The notes beneath the pieces are model-generated. The model was given only the letters and a program-made list of their open reading frames with translations. It was not told where the DNA came from and ran no database searches. Below are positions 11,301-21,654 of a stretch of DNA of 64,000 bases, one piece after another. Made by a program: the position numbers and the translations under genes. Positions within the stretch are counted from its first letter, which is position 1, and each line of letters starts with the position of its first letter. Origin of the DNA: Halisarca cf. caerulea (taxonomy: Eukaryota > Porifera > Demospongiae > Chondrillida > Halisarcidae); assembly GCA_963170055.1 (NCBI GenBank), contig CAUJGJ010000129.1:881701-945700 (forward strand). The letters are read 5' to 3'.

Positions 11301-11621
11301 CTAGTCAGTACTGCAAGTGGTCTCTGTAGACAGACCCAACTTGAGTAACCTTGTTCTCTGGTCTAACGTCAGTGAAATAAGAGGACTGACACAACAAATA
11401 ACATTTGATGGATCAGGCTGGCCAAGTATACAATTAAAAGCATGAGGTAGTAGAGCTGCAATCATCATTTTGCTATATCCATTTGGAAGTGATATGAAAA
11501 CATTGTTCCCCCTAAGTACTGTACAATCAAGAGTTGCCTTTCTATACATGTTCCGCTTTGAGTTTGTGGATGTTGCATTTCCTTCCAACTTCATCAAAAG
11601 TGATGCTTTGCTCGCAGCCAT
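11301..11621 (-). pseudogene. RecQ-like helicase fragment, decayed
   Basis: The 106-codon frame contains the first helicase block of a RecQ-type SF2 DNA helicase: NNVFISLPNGYSKMMIAALL, then VICCVSPLISLTLDQ, then LGLSTETT. The order matches motif I, motif Ia and the following RecQ segment of the RecQ-like proteins that are multiplied in invertebrate genomes. The Walker A motif, normally GxGKS/T, reads NGYSKM, losing the second glycine of the loop. The DEAH box, helicase C and RQC domains are absent. It is flanked by satellite C and non-coding sequence. Most likely a dead fragment of a dispersed RecQ-like gene family. Confidence 0.6.
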
Positions 11622-11699
11622 ATTTACGAAAACTCACGATAATTTGTACACTTATGATGGAACGTGTTTTTAGGGGTGTTGCACCAGACTAAAACCTTC

Positions 11700-13940
11700 T
11701 CAGTAGGTGGTTTGGGTCTGGGTACCCCAGACTATCCCATGCTTTCAGTGTAAGACAGAACTACTTGCGTGAAACTTCGCAAACTCACTCCTCATATTGT
11801 CTTTTCTTTTTCAATTTGTGTTAAACTTTATGATATGGAAAACATGATACTTTCAGAGAATCTGATGATTTGTGGTCCGATTGGGCACTAAGGTTGAAAA
11901 CTGGTATATCAAAAAATGCCTAATGTAGTATGTCCATGGATCTTTCTATAATACTAGACCTTGCTTTGCAGCAATAAAATGATATGACTTACTTGTTACT
12001 GTTTACATAGGGTTTCTTCTGTAAGAATCTACTTGTGGCACAGCTATGAGCATGTTTTATGAAGACTAGTCAGCTAACAGGGGTTGTGAAATTAAGGAGA
12101 TAACAGTGTGGAACCCCTCCAATCCAGACACCTAAATCGTTAGTCTCATGCACGTCGCCACAAGTCACCAGTCCATTTCACTAACTTCCTTCTGCAGTGG
12201 GGGCAATTAGAGAAAGGGGATGGTGACACGAGACTATGAATCATGCACACCCCTCTACTCAAGACACATGCCACTGGACATAAAATTTTCGCTATACTTT
12301 GATAGTAGAATAATGTGTACCCCTGAATGCATGATTCTGCATGAGGATGTCTCAGTAATCAGGACAGTGCTTTCTGGTCAATAATTCATCCAAAATAGAG
12401 GGGTTCTGCTGTAATTGCTTGTTAATGATATGTACTTGGCAATGTTACAGTATCTTTCTTATCACTATTTCCCTCATTATCGGCAAGCACATTACATACA
12501 AGTTTCTATTTGGATTTACTCAAAAATCCAATGCACTTCATGACAGATGGAGTTGAGAACACCTGCCTCCCTTCTTGGTTACCGAAGCATGTGGAAACTT
12601 TTGCATGCATGATAAACATCAAATGATTGCACCAAGGTAAAACATACAGTGCCATATTATATTTCCGTAATTATGCATTTATTGAATTGTACATTTGGAT
12701 TGTATAAGGAATCATGTAATACAAGCTATACCAGATACTGTAAGTGTAGGAGGAGTGGCAATTCAAGAGGAATGTATACAGTAGTATAGTGAGTTTACAT
12801 GCAGTAAAATTCAAAGTGTCTGCATGTAATGCCATAAATATGATATTATACTCACTATAGATAGTACTTCACATATATGTACATACTAACCTAAATCTGC
12901 AGGGACCAAACTTTGTTTGGCATGTTGATTGTTATGACAAGCTGTCAAAATATATATATGACTATATGACTATAGCAGTGGTCTTGTTAAATTCCCAGTC
13001 CAACATCCTCCTGCCATTTTATTGGTGGGCAGATGTTGAGCTGGTTTTGTTAACAAAGTTGCACTTTCAAGAAACTGATTTAGTTGTTAAGGATGCGGAT
13101 ACTATAGGATCTGTATAATGATTTGAACAGATTGGGTAAAATTAGCGAATGGGTGTGTAGCCCAACATATTGCCTACCGTGGCCATTGCAGGGGCATTAC
13201 GTCATTAATTCCATTTAACCTACACTTAAACTTCATTTAATGCAATGGATTTTTGAGAGCCACCAATGAAATCGGTCGCTCCACCTAATTATCAATCGAT
13301 ACCTTGTGACTTACCATAAAGGGAAGTTTCCAAACCAAAAAACAAAAAAACGCCTTAGCCTGGTAACCCAACTGAATCCTGGTCACCTGAATGCCTTTCA
13401 GCTACAGCACCATTGGAGCAATAAGCTGTTGGAAGGCCTGGGGATGTAGTGATTATGAATGTTACATTAATTGAGCCTTAAGCTTGTAGTAGGTGATGAG
13501 ATGATAAGATTACCAAGTATGTCAATTAAGCAGCTGGTAGAATAAGACAATCTCAACTGATAATTGTAGAATGTGTGCTAACCCAGAAATTATGTATAAG
13601 AGTAAGAGGTCATGAGCAAAGACTCTATAATATGCCATGCATAATATGTGTAGCCTATACACGTCATCCTATCACCAGGCTGGATAATATGACTTAGCAT
13701 GTGTTGGTATAGTGGAACCAGCTGTACACCACCACAAGCTGGCCTAAAGACTAAATGGGAATACAAGCGAGCAGTGAAATGGAGGCCAGCTCCTTCAGGA
13801 TGAAGAGTCATTCAGATAGAAGAACTCATTTTAATTGAAAAGTTACCGGACACTGAAATAATTAAACATAGGTAAAGCATAATCAGAACCATGCAGGAAT
13901 CCATGCAACACAAGGTACTACAAGGCAGTAGTTATCCTGC
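11700..13940. other. Non-coding region, no gene recognised
   Basis: No coding frame of interest. A small inverted-repeat element lies at 12784-12859. A partial hairpin with CAGACTA termini occurs near 11685-11735. Confidence 0.4.
12784..12859. mobile_element. 76-bp inverted-repeat element
   Basis: TATAGTGAGTTTACATGCAG at the left is mirrored by CTGCATGTAATG and ATACTCACTATA towards the right end, with TA at both outer edges. A small TA-target MITE is the simplest reading. Confidence 0.45.
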
Positions 13941-13969
13941 GCACATATATATACATATATGTATATGTA

Positions 13970-14476
<507 letters not shown>

Positions 14477-14562
14477 ATTCCATTAATTTTTTCAGACTTG
14501 CTTAGTTATTTTTTTTGCTGATGTGTGTGCTATATATGGCTCTAATTTTTCAATTATGATAA

Positions 14563-14563
<1 letters not shown>

Positions 14564-14608
<45 letters not shown>
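14564..14608. repeat. (TA)n microsatellite
   Basis: About 45 bp of uninterrupted TA repeats. Confidence 0.95.
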
Positions 14609-14611
<3 letters not shown>

Positions 14612-14808
14612 ACAGCAAAGAAAGGAGAGTATAAGCAACAAGAACAAAAAGCTAGGAAAAGAAATGATTAATATACACACATAATCATGCACAACAGTCA
14701 TACAGAACTACAGTCTAAATAGAAACAGAATTAAATCGCTGGATACAAACACTGATCTTCTGGAAAAGTTTAAGGTATGATTGAGGGTCCTTGGAGATAG
14801 ATCTGATT

Positions 14809-14810
<2 letters not shown>

Positions 14811-14858
<48 letters not shown>
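14811..14858. repeat. (AT)n microsatellite
   Basis: About 48 bp of uninterrupted AT repeats followed by CACACACATATATACATACA. Confidence 0.95.
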
Positions 14859-14860
<2 letters not shown>

Positions 14861-14992
14861 ATGTACACACACACATATATACATACACCCTGCGTATATC
14901 TGCACACTCCTCATGAGGAGTGCACAGATACAGCTAATAGGCATTGGACTCCCAGCGACCCAGCATTCTAATTTTGGCTTCTGAAATACATG

Positions 14993-15252
14993 CAGTACCT
15001 GTTAAAAGTAAGTAACATCTTTCCACTGCCATTTGCGGAAACAGTTAGCACCTACCCGCAGCAACTAGTGGAAAGCCAAGAAGGGATTAGTCTGATCATC
15101 TAATACACGTGTTAATTACTTTACACTTTCCGCAGTTAACCGCGTCATCTTTTGAAGGTGACCGTGTGTTGCTGAGAAGAAAACCGCAGAATCTCAGCAG
15201 CGTTCCGCACAGCTATTTGTAGAAATATGTTACTTACGTTAAACAGGTACTG
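14993..15252. mobile_element. 260-bp inverted-repeat element (MITE-like)
   Basis: The left end CAGTACCTGTTAAAAGTAAG and the right end GTTACTTACGTTAAACAGG with final TACTG are inverted copies over about 30 bp. The right flank is TA; the left flank is not, so the target duplication is unproven. No coding capacity. Confidence 0.55.
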
Positions 15253-15443
15253 TACCAACCTTTGAGGCAGTCGTGGCAGCACCAATGCAGAAGCTGTGGC
15301 TGCAATAATCCAAAGCCTTTAACCAAGCTCTAGACAAGGCTGAAAAGACCTCTATCACAAGGACCTCTGAGACAACTGTAGTAGTTGTGTATGCCTGTTT
15401 TCCTTATTGTGCATGATGGTTCTATTCCTATGATCATGATCAT

Positions 15444-15755
15444 TTATCTAATTACCTTAGTGTGAACTTTCAGTAAATTGTCTGTTACCCCTTGTATATA
15501 TCCTGTATGCTTGAACTGATAATAATACTTACTGTAAAGTGAATTGTCAAGGAGCGCCTCTCCGTTAGTTCGTTCTGCACAATACCACAACAACAGCTTC
15601 CTGAAGGCTAATAAGAGGAGAGGACCTTTGGACTTACCCTGGATGGATAAGTAGTCCAGAAGTGCTGAAATTGGACATAAAGAAGCCTTGGTATGGGAAA
15701 GGAGAATATCAACACCCTGATAGAACTGATCTGTCTTTGAGTGCTTGATGGTAGC
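15444..15755 (-). pseudogene. Tyrosine-recombinase relic, C-terminal half
   Basis: The minus-strand frame reads IKHSKTDQFYQGVDILLSHT, then LCPISALLDYLSIQGKSKGP, the mid-to-C-terminal part of the YR-type site-specific recombinases carried by DIRS-like and related elements. The conserved His-x-x-Arg block and catalytic Tyr region expected downstream are not found, and the frame degenerates after GPLLL. The missing N-terminal half lies at 17101-17659 on the same strand; the two are separated by a LINE fragment in the opposite orientation. Confidence 0.65.
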
Positions 15756-15814
15756 AGAGATGGTAGAAAAATGGGAACCGATGCAGGGAGGTGGACACAC
15801 AAAAGGATAGGTGA

Positions 15815-17095
15815 TATGAGGGATCCTACTGAACCACAGGCTGAGTACTCAGCACTTACCCATGGTATGATATCAAAATGGACATACATCATGAGGACAG
15901 CCCCTGATATCGCTCAACTAATGGCACCCCTTGAAGATATTTTCAAAAAGAAGTTTAGTCCTGTGATAACTGGAAGAGCGGCAATTACAAATGAGGAAGA
16001 CAATTACTGGCTCTCTCGTGCAGAAATGGTGGCTTGGGAATCATTGACCCCACCGCCAGTGCTGTGAGCAGTATGATTCATCAGTGGATGTGACTGCACC
16101 TCTTGTGGAGATTATAATGGAGCAAAAGGACACCTATGGCAAAGAGATTGAGTTGGAACAGAAGCGTAGGAAAGCCAAGGTAAAATACAAGCATAGGAAA
16201 GAGGCAGAGTCACTTGGCAGGGCTGTAAGCTTTCTAATCAGAAGGGCTCGTCGAAATGGCTGACATCCCTGCCTCTTGAATGCTATGGTTTTTCACTCCA
16301 CAAAGGGGCATTTCACGATGCCCTTTGCTTGAGGTATAGATGGACCCCTGACAAACTGCCAACCATGTGTGAATGTGGAAGCACCTTCACTGTCAACCAT
16401 GCCTTAAACTGTGCCAGGGGTGCCTTCCCAACCTCAAGGCACAATGAAACTCGAAACTACACTTGCAAGCTTCTTGCTGAAGTTTGCTCAGACGTGACAC
16501 TTGAGCCTAATCTTCAACGCCTCGAGGGCAAATCCCTCCAATTTGCTACTTCTAATCGGGAAGACAATGTAAGAGCTGACATCAGAGCCAGAGGCTTTTG
16601 GGGTAGTAACCGTCAATGTGCATTTTTCGAAGTGAAGGTTTTTAACCCGAACGCACAATCATACAGATGGTCTTCCCTAGAAGCCAATTACAGACGAGAG
16701 GAAAAAATGAAGAAGCAAATGTATGAAGAAAGAATCCTCCAGATGGAATATGGTTCATTTACCCCACTCGTCTTTGCACCAACCAGTGGAATGGGCAAAC
16801 TTGCCACCACATTCTACAAGAGGCTGGCATCAATGATATCTGAGAAGCGGGCATCCACCTACTCTTCAACTCTGGGATGGATTAAAACACACCTCAGCTT
16901 CTCACTACTGAGATCTGCAGTTCTCTGCATCCGAGGAGCCCGATCAAGCAGCACACATGTCGTGAGTGGATGCAACAGCATTGACCTGGTTATGGTCGAG
17001 GCCCACATCCCACAATGAACTAATAATTAACTTACTATGCCTACATGACATTTTTCTCTGACAATTGTCTTGTATTATGTACTATTTTAATAATA
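15815..17095 (+). mobile_element. 5'-truncated LINE with a restriction-like endonuclease domain (copy 1)
   Basis: Only the last part of the element is present. First block (about 15840-15975): EYSALTHGMISKWTYIMRT and MAPLEDIFKKKFSPVITGRA, the linker seen after the RT in this LINE type. Second block (about 16262-17018): LTSLPLECYGFSLHKGAFHD, then a CCHC knuckle and an endonuclease core. The 16070-16260 interval has frame breaks. It interrupts the tyrosine-recombinase relic, so it inserted after that element. It lacks an RT core, so it could not have moved itself in this state. Confidence 0.72.
16329..17018 (+). pseudogene. LINE C-terminal zinc knuckle and PD-(D/E)XK endonuclease
   Basis: The frame is open for 229 codons from 16329 and extends upstream without a methionine. 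Residues C14, C16, H24 and C28 (CECGSTFTVNHALNC) form a CCHC knuckle. D84 followed by E101-V-K103 (VRADIR ... AFFEVKVFNP) fits the D...(E/D)xK catalytic pattern of restriction-like endonucleases, which in LINEs of the R2/R4/NeSL groups nick the target for reverse transcription. Later conserved parts are FTPLVFAPTSGMGKLATTFY and SFSLLRSAVLCIRGARSS. The domain looks nearly intact although the element is truncated. The clade assignment is inference. Confidence 0.7.
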
Positions 17096-17100
17096 ATGTT

Positions 17101-17659
17101 TTATCCATTGTGAAAAAAATCATACTGAGCCAAGGAAGGCACAGTAAGTTCTGCACTTCTCAGAAAACCAAAAAATCCAGTACATACTGCGGCCCAAAGC
17201 ATAAGATGGTCATGGGAAATAGGCTGTCTTGACCAGATACTTGTAAGCTGCAGCAGAATGTCTGGAGTGATGGGTAAACATAGGAGAGGGTTAGAATAGG
17301 CAGAAGCCATGATGACATGCAACACCAGCTTAACTTTAGAGGTATACAGGTCAAAGGAGAACGTTGTGGATTAATAGATTACGATTTGCAGACATAATAT
17401 AGCTCTGCATAGTAGCCAGAGATAAACCATCTAAGCCACGTTGGGCTAAAATTAGCAGCATAGCATGTTCAGAAGGAGGGAGAGGAGAGAGGCTATGATC
17501 CTTACAAAAATAAAGAAATAGTTTCTGACCAGTACTACAGGACTTTTGAGTAGAAGTGGAAAGGCCAAATGAATAGAAACTTTGAAGAGCTCCATCCACT
17601 CGCTGGATATCCAGTCTGACATGTTGATGACAAGAAGGGACCAAGTATAGAGATACCAA
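17101..17659 (-). pseudogene. Tyrosine-recombinase relic, N-terminal half
   Basis: Two minus-strand frames overlap. The first (17659 to 17351) reads SFYSFGLSTSTQKSCSTGQK and LPPSEHAMLLILAQRGLDGL, the SAM-like N-terminal domain of YR recombinases. The second (to 17101) reads LPITPDILLQLTSIW and LWAAVCTGFFGFLRSAELTV, the start of the catalytic domain with the first Arg-containing 'FFGFLRSAELT' block. A frameshift lies near 17350, and the protein is cut after PSLAQYD at about 17120 by the LINE fragment. Together with 15444-15755 this is one broken recombinase gene. Confidence 0.7.
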
Positions 17660-17676
17660 GAGATAAATTAGTTACC

Positions 17677-17790
17677 ACATGCATGGTTTCCTTGGGGAGC
17701 AACATGTTTACTGACTCAATCCTCGGGCACTATGTGCCCTCGGCTCTTGGCTAGTAAACATGTTACTCCCCAAGGAGCCATGTGGTAGCT
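17677..17790. mobile_element. ~110-bp foldback element
   Basis: CCTTGGGGAGCAACATGTTTA on the left is mirrored by TAGTAAACATGTTACTCCCC and AAGGAGCCATGTGGTA on the right. The loop contains CCTCGGGCACTATGTGCCCTC. The loop resembles that of the foldback at 59899-60020. Confidence 0.6.
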
Positions 17791-17884
17791 AGTACATATT
17801 AGACTGAGTAATAATACTTATGATAATTTTTCATAAAAAACATCACATTTTGTACTGTTTTTTTTCAGTCTTAAGTTAATAATT

Positions 17885-18043
17885 AAGTTCCATTGTCTTC
17901 AATGCCACTATAATAGGAGTTCCCATGGTCCTACAATCTGATTGTGTAACTGAAAATTGCAGCATACAAATAGCTGTTCGATGGAAGGATTCAGATGAGC
18001 ATGCTGAAGAATACAGTTTTTTATATGAACCATCAAAGCGAAC
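17885..18043 (+). CDS. Possible exon of an unknown gene (I)
   Basis: An open + strand stretch (VPMVLQSDCVTENCSIQIAV, then RWKDSDEHAEEYSFLYEPS) ends at a strong donor TT|GTAAGT at about 18043. The composition looks protein-like and there are no repeats in it. No homologous family is recognised, and the phase does not fit the next candidate exon, so this may be a gene relic. Confidence 0.25.
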
Positions 18044-18414
18044 ATTGTAAGTTAATGGTATTTGTGTCCTGGTAACTTCTGCAAGATTTATGACAATGTC
18101 ATGATTATTATTTAATTTATTATGCACTTTTGCTAAAGCCTACACATAATACAGTTATAACTGTCTGCACGCAGAGAATAGAAGCTTGGTGGTCACATTT
18201 CAGACATCTTTGTAGGGAATGGGGGATTTGCTTGTTCAAATCATAGACTCTTCAACACGTTCAAATCCTTGGTGGATGAGGGACTGCATAATCCATGCAG
18301 TTCTCATGATAGGTTTATCAAAATACTGCATTAATATTATTATTAAGTGATGCTTTCAATTTGAATCATAGTATATATTACATATTAATTAATTTTGTCA
18401 TGATTTTATATAAG

Positions 18415-18603
18415 GAGTGTCTGGTGTATACCTAGAAATTACCACTGGCAAAGCTAATGACAGAATTTGTGAGCTTCTGGAACCATCAATACTTGACCTT
18501 ATGTCAAGTATCAATGCTGGAACTCACATATTATCCATAGAATATGGAATGCACAGGGTCCTCGAGGAACCCCACATGATTTATTTGAAATGCCACAACT
18601 CCA
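18415..18603 (+). CDS. Possible exon of an unknown gene (II)
   Basis: It starts after TTTTATATAAG and reads VSGVYLEITTGKANDRICEL, then LEPSILDLMSSINAGTHILS, ending with CATNSM-like residues at TCCATG|GTAAGG. Acceptor and donor look usable and the composition is coding-like. It does not join in frame to the candidate at 17885-18043. Function unknown. Confidence 0.28.
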
Positions 18604-19320
18604 TGGTAAGGCTTTTTTCGTCTATACTCAATGACACTTATTTTACTATACATATGCTCTATTTATATGTATCATTTAACCAGAAATATTGGCAGTCCTC
18701 GATCTGGTGGATTGGAGGTTTGATCAAGAACTGCCAACATAATATCCACCAATATTTCCCATATAAGACTGACTTTCCTGCAGTTAGAGTTATGTGAATA
18801 GCCACTTATAAAACAAATCACAATTTTACTCCACAAATGGACTTGATATCCTAAGTATCTCTAAAAAACTGAGAGGAAATCAAGAACAAAATGGCAAGCG
18901 AGCAGAAATCTTTAGAAACGTTCATCCTCATATGTAAGTCGATCAAAGACTATATTTAGTAGCTGTGGCTATGATTATAATTATAACCTAAGCAGGTCAA
19001 CCAGCAAAATATAAACTGCCAATGCCTAAAAAGCCCAATTAAAACTGTCAAATATTCTTTTCGCCAATATTTCCGTTTATATGGTATATTTATCTTCACT
19101 ACCCTACACAGTTGGCAAGGGTTCTTGTTTGAAAGATATCCATCCAGATGTTTGGGCTTATTGCATACATGAATAAATTGGCATCACCACCACCCTTTGC
19201 AACACCAGTCTTTGATTCCTGGGCAGGACAATATTTGAATCAAATTGGCCTCAGCCGGCAATGCATCACTTTAGCTAACAGTACTGTAATGTAGACTGGT
19301 ATATTTATACCTGCAGTCAT
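18604..19320. other. Non-coding, nothing recognised
   Basis: No gene, satellite or inverted-repeat structure was identified here. Confidence 0.4.
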
Positions 19321-19950
19321 TCCTACATCCCGCATGTGCAGCACATTATACAGTACATATGTGCTGCGGGATGTAGGAATTTGCACAGTGTGCACTCAGT
19401 CCAACTAAACTCTGTCTAGCCCTATACCCGTCTAGCCTTAGGTATGTGTAGTCCTATGCTCGTCTAGCCCTTTGCCTGTCTTCAGTGCCCTTTGCCCACC
19501 TAGCCTAGTCTGGCGTAACCGACCCTTTATCCGCGCCAAAAAATAAAAATGGCGCGGATAAAGGGTCGGCTACGCCAGACTAACCTAGCCCTCTACCGGT
19601 TTTGCAACTTACTCTTGCTTCTAGTGTTTTTGGAGAATCCTTTTTGATAATGCCTTTTGCATGATCCTGTGTCAATCCTACATCCTTTTACCATTTTTAA
19701 ATGTTTTTTTATACACTCTTGTTTGTGCGGTTTTTCCTTTTAGCGAAACGGTTGCTTGAATAGGTTTCCACTGCAGTTGAGAAGGAACACGATCAAATCT
19801 TGTAAGCTAAAGAAACTAGAATCTATGGCTATGCAGTTACCTGACTAATATCAATGTACTCATCTAAAAACAAACGCTCGACAAAAAGAGCGCTGAAGTC
19901 GACGATTATCGAAGTACAGACATTGTCGCGGACCTTGTGTACGTACGCAT
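19321..19950 (+). repeat. Composite repeat X, copy 1, segment 1
   Basis: ATTCCTACATCCCGCATGTG to GCTGCGGGATGTAGGAATTT is the centre of the palindromic part of repeat X; then come CTAGCCCTATACCCGTCTAG and related units, CACTGCAGTTGAGAAGGAAC and TGACTAATATCAATGTACTC. The left palindrome arm is almost entirely missing. The segment contains a 77-bp MITE and is cut at about 19950 by a LINE 3' end; repeat X resumes at 20525. Confidence 0.75.
19506..19582. mobile_element. 77-bp perfect-hairpin MITE with 8-bp target duplication
   Basis: The element begins TAGTCTGGCGTAACCGACCC and ends GGGTCGGCTACGCCAGACTA, almost fully self-complementary around a short AAAAAATAAAAA loop. The octamer ACCTAGCC is duplicated exactly at 19498-19505 and 19583-19590. 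An 8-bp duplication fits hAT-type transposition. Comparison with repeat X copies 2 and 3 shows the empty site. Confidence 0.88.
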
Positions 19951-20524
19951 ATATCAATCTATCAATCAATCAATAATTATTTAAGTGTGCCATGCCCACT
20001 GGCACTAGGGCACACACTGGCCCCATGTAGCACTTTCATCAAAAAGAAAAACACACAAAAAAAGAAATGGACAGTGTCATATAATAACAAATAGGGTCAA
20101 CCAAATCTTGCATGCCACATACATGAAATAATTTCTAATAGTTGGAAGTTTGTACATGCACCAGACAGCAGGGATGCAGCAGGATCTTGGGTACTGACAG
20201 TGTGCCGTTCCATCCAATCCTCCAATGGTACGCGCTGTGCTCTCCATGCCTCACACCTCATCAGCCAATGCTCCACATCTTCCACTTCACCACTATCACA
20301 TAATTTGCATACTCTCTCCTCTCTTGACACACCTTTCCATCTTCCCGTCTCAATTTCACTTGAAATCCTGCTGTGCCTCTTCTCAGTTTCATCATCATCC
20401 TCCTATCCAATCTTCTCCACACTCTCGCACACTCCGACCACTCTCCCAAACTCACAATCCTCTTCAACATCTCCAACTTAGGCTTTGTCTCCATCTCCTA
20501 TCCCCATTCCTCCCGTACATCTAG
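19951..20524 (-). mobile_element. 5'-truncated LINE copy with (ATTG)n tail
   Basis: Read on the minus strand, it ends in a tail of ATTGATTGATTGATAG units at 19951-19976. Two overlapping frames (20261-20494 and 20097-20330) encode the C-terminal tail of the same LINE family found at 20886-23689: KLRRGTAGFQVKLRRE and RVCKLCDSGEVEDVEHWLMR, a CCHC-like C-x2-C...H...C knuckle, then LLEIISCMWHARFG. One frameshift lies between them. It is inserted in composite repeat X. CGTAC-AT flanks both edges loosely. Confidence 0.72.
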
Positions 20525-20885
20525 TCTCGCGTAGCCATTTCGCTGATCCGAAAATGGCTGATCCGGCGAATGTATGGGATTTGCCTATTAATTTTTTTCT
20601 TCCTTTAGAAGTGTAGGTGTTGCTTCAAACCCTACAAAAGGCACTTCGCACTAACAATCGGAGCTCACTGGCGAAAGACGAGACCCCTGGACCCTTCGTG
20701 GCGACCTGTAGCTCAGTTCGAAAAAACGACGAGAAGAATAAGAAGAAATATGAATAATCTTAAAATGGTACTGGTGTTGCGTAGCCATACATTTTCGTCT
20801 AAAATTTCGAAGTTTTCTTACGAAATTGACCTACGAAGGGTTTTAACTACTTCATCTTATATAGTTATCTAGCTAGCTATCTAAT
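20525..20885 (+). repeat. Composite repeat X, copy 1, segment 2
   Basis: CTAGTCTCGCGTAGCCATTT, CAAAAGGCACTTCGC, GACCTGTAGCTCAGTTC and ATGGTACTGGTGTTGCGTAG follow the same order as repeat X copy 3 at 52745-53060 and, reversed, copy 2 at 32400-32730. Confidence 0.75.
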
Positions 20886-21654
20886 TTAGTTATATAGCTT
20901 TGGTCTTTGAGGGTTGTTGATAGTTACTCCAATGGGGGCCATGATGGCAATGGGATAGCTCAAAATGGGCCTCGTAGTCGTCTGGTTATTCCAAGCAACT
21001 ATCTGGCAGATGTACAAGAACCCATCCAGCAGCTCATTGTGCACTTTGGAGAAGTTGGCACAGATCAAACGAAGCTGGATGAGGCTTATGATGAACTGGT
21101 GAAGCCGAGAATGACTGATGGATTGGTTGAGGTGAGAATCCACCAAAGAAAGAGTCAGGTTTGGTACACTAAAGAACTGGCAGAGTTGCGAAGAATGATG
21201 CGTAAGGCTGAGTCTCAATGGTTGCATAGTTCTGGTGAAGTGAGAAAAGAGATGCGGGTAGCGTATCTTGACAGGAGGAGAGTGTATTCCAAGGCTGGGG
21301 AAAGCTAAGAAGGGGTATGAGGAACAACTATGTCATAAGTTGGAGGAAAACCTTGGGTCTAGCTCATTCTGGAAGGAGGCACGGAAGATTGGTCTCTGTA
21401 GCAAGAAGCATTCAGCTAACTTAAAGGAAGTCCTTGATGATGATGATCAAGTTAGATCTGGTAACGATGCAGTAGATGTATGGAAATCACATTTTCAACT
21501 GCTACTGGGTGGGGATGTGGGCAATTATTGCCAGCATGGGGCCCATGACTCTCCAGCTGTCAATGATCAAATCCCTCTACCCAATGGAGTGGAGATATCT
21601 GAGAAACTTGGTCTGCAGATTTCACAGGAAGAGGTTGATTGAGCTATTGAGCAA

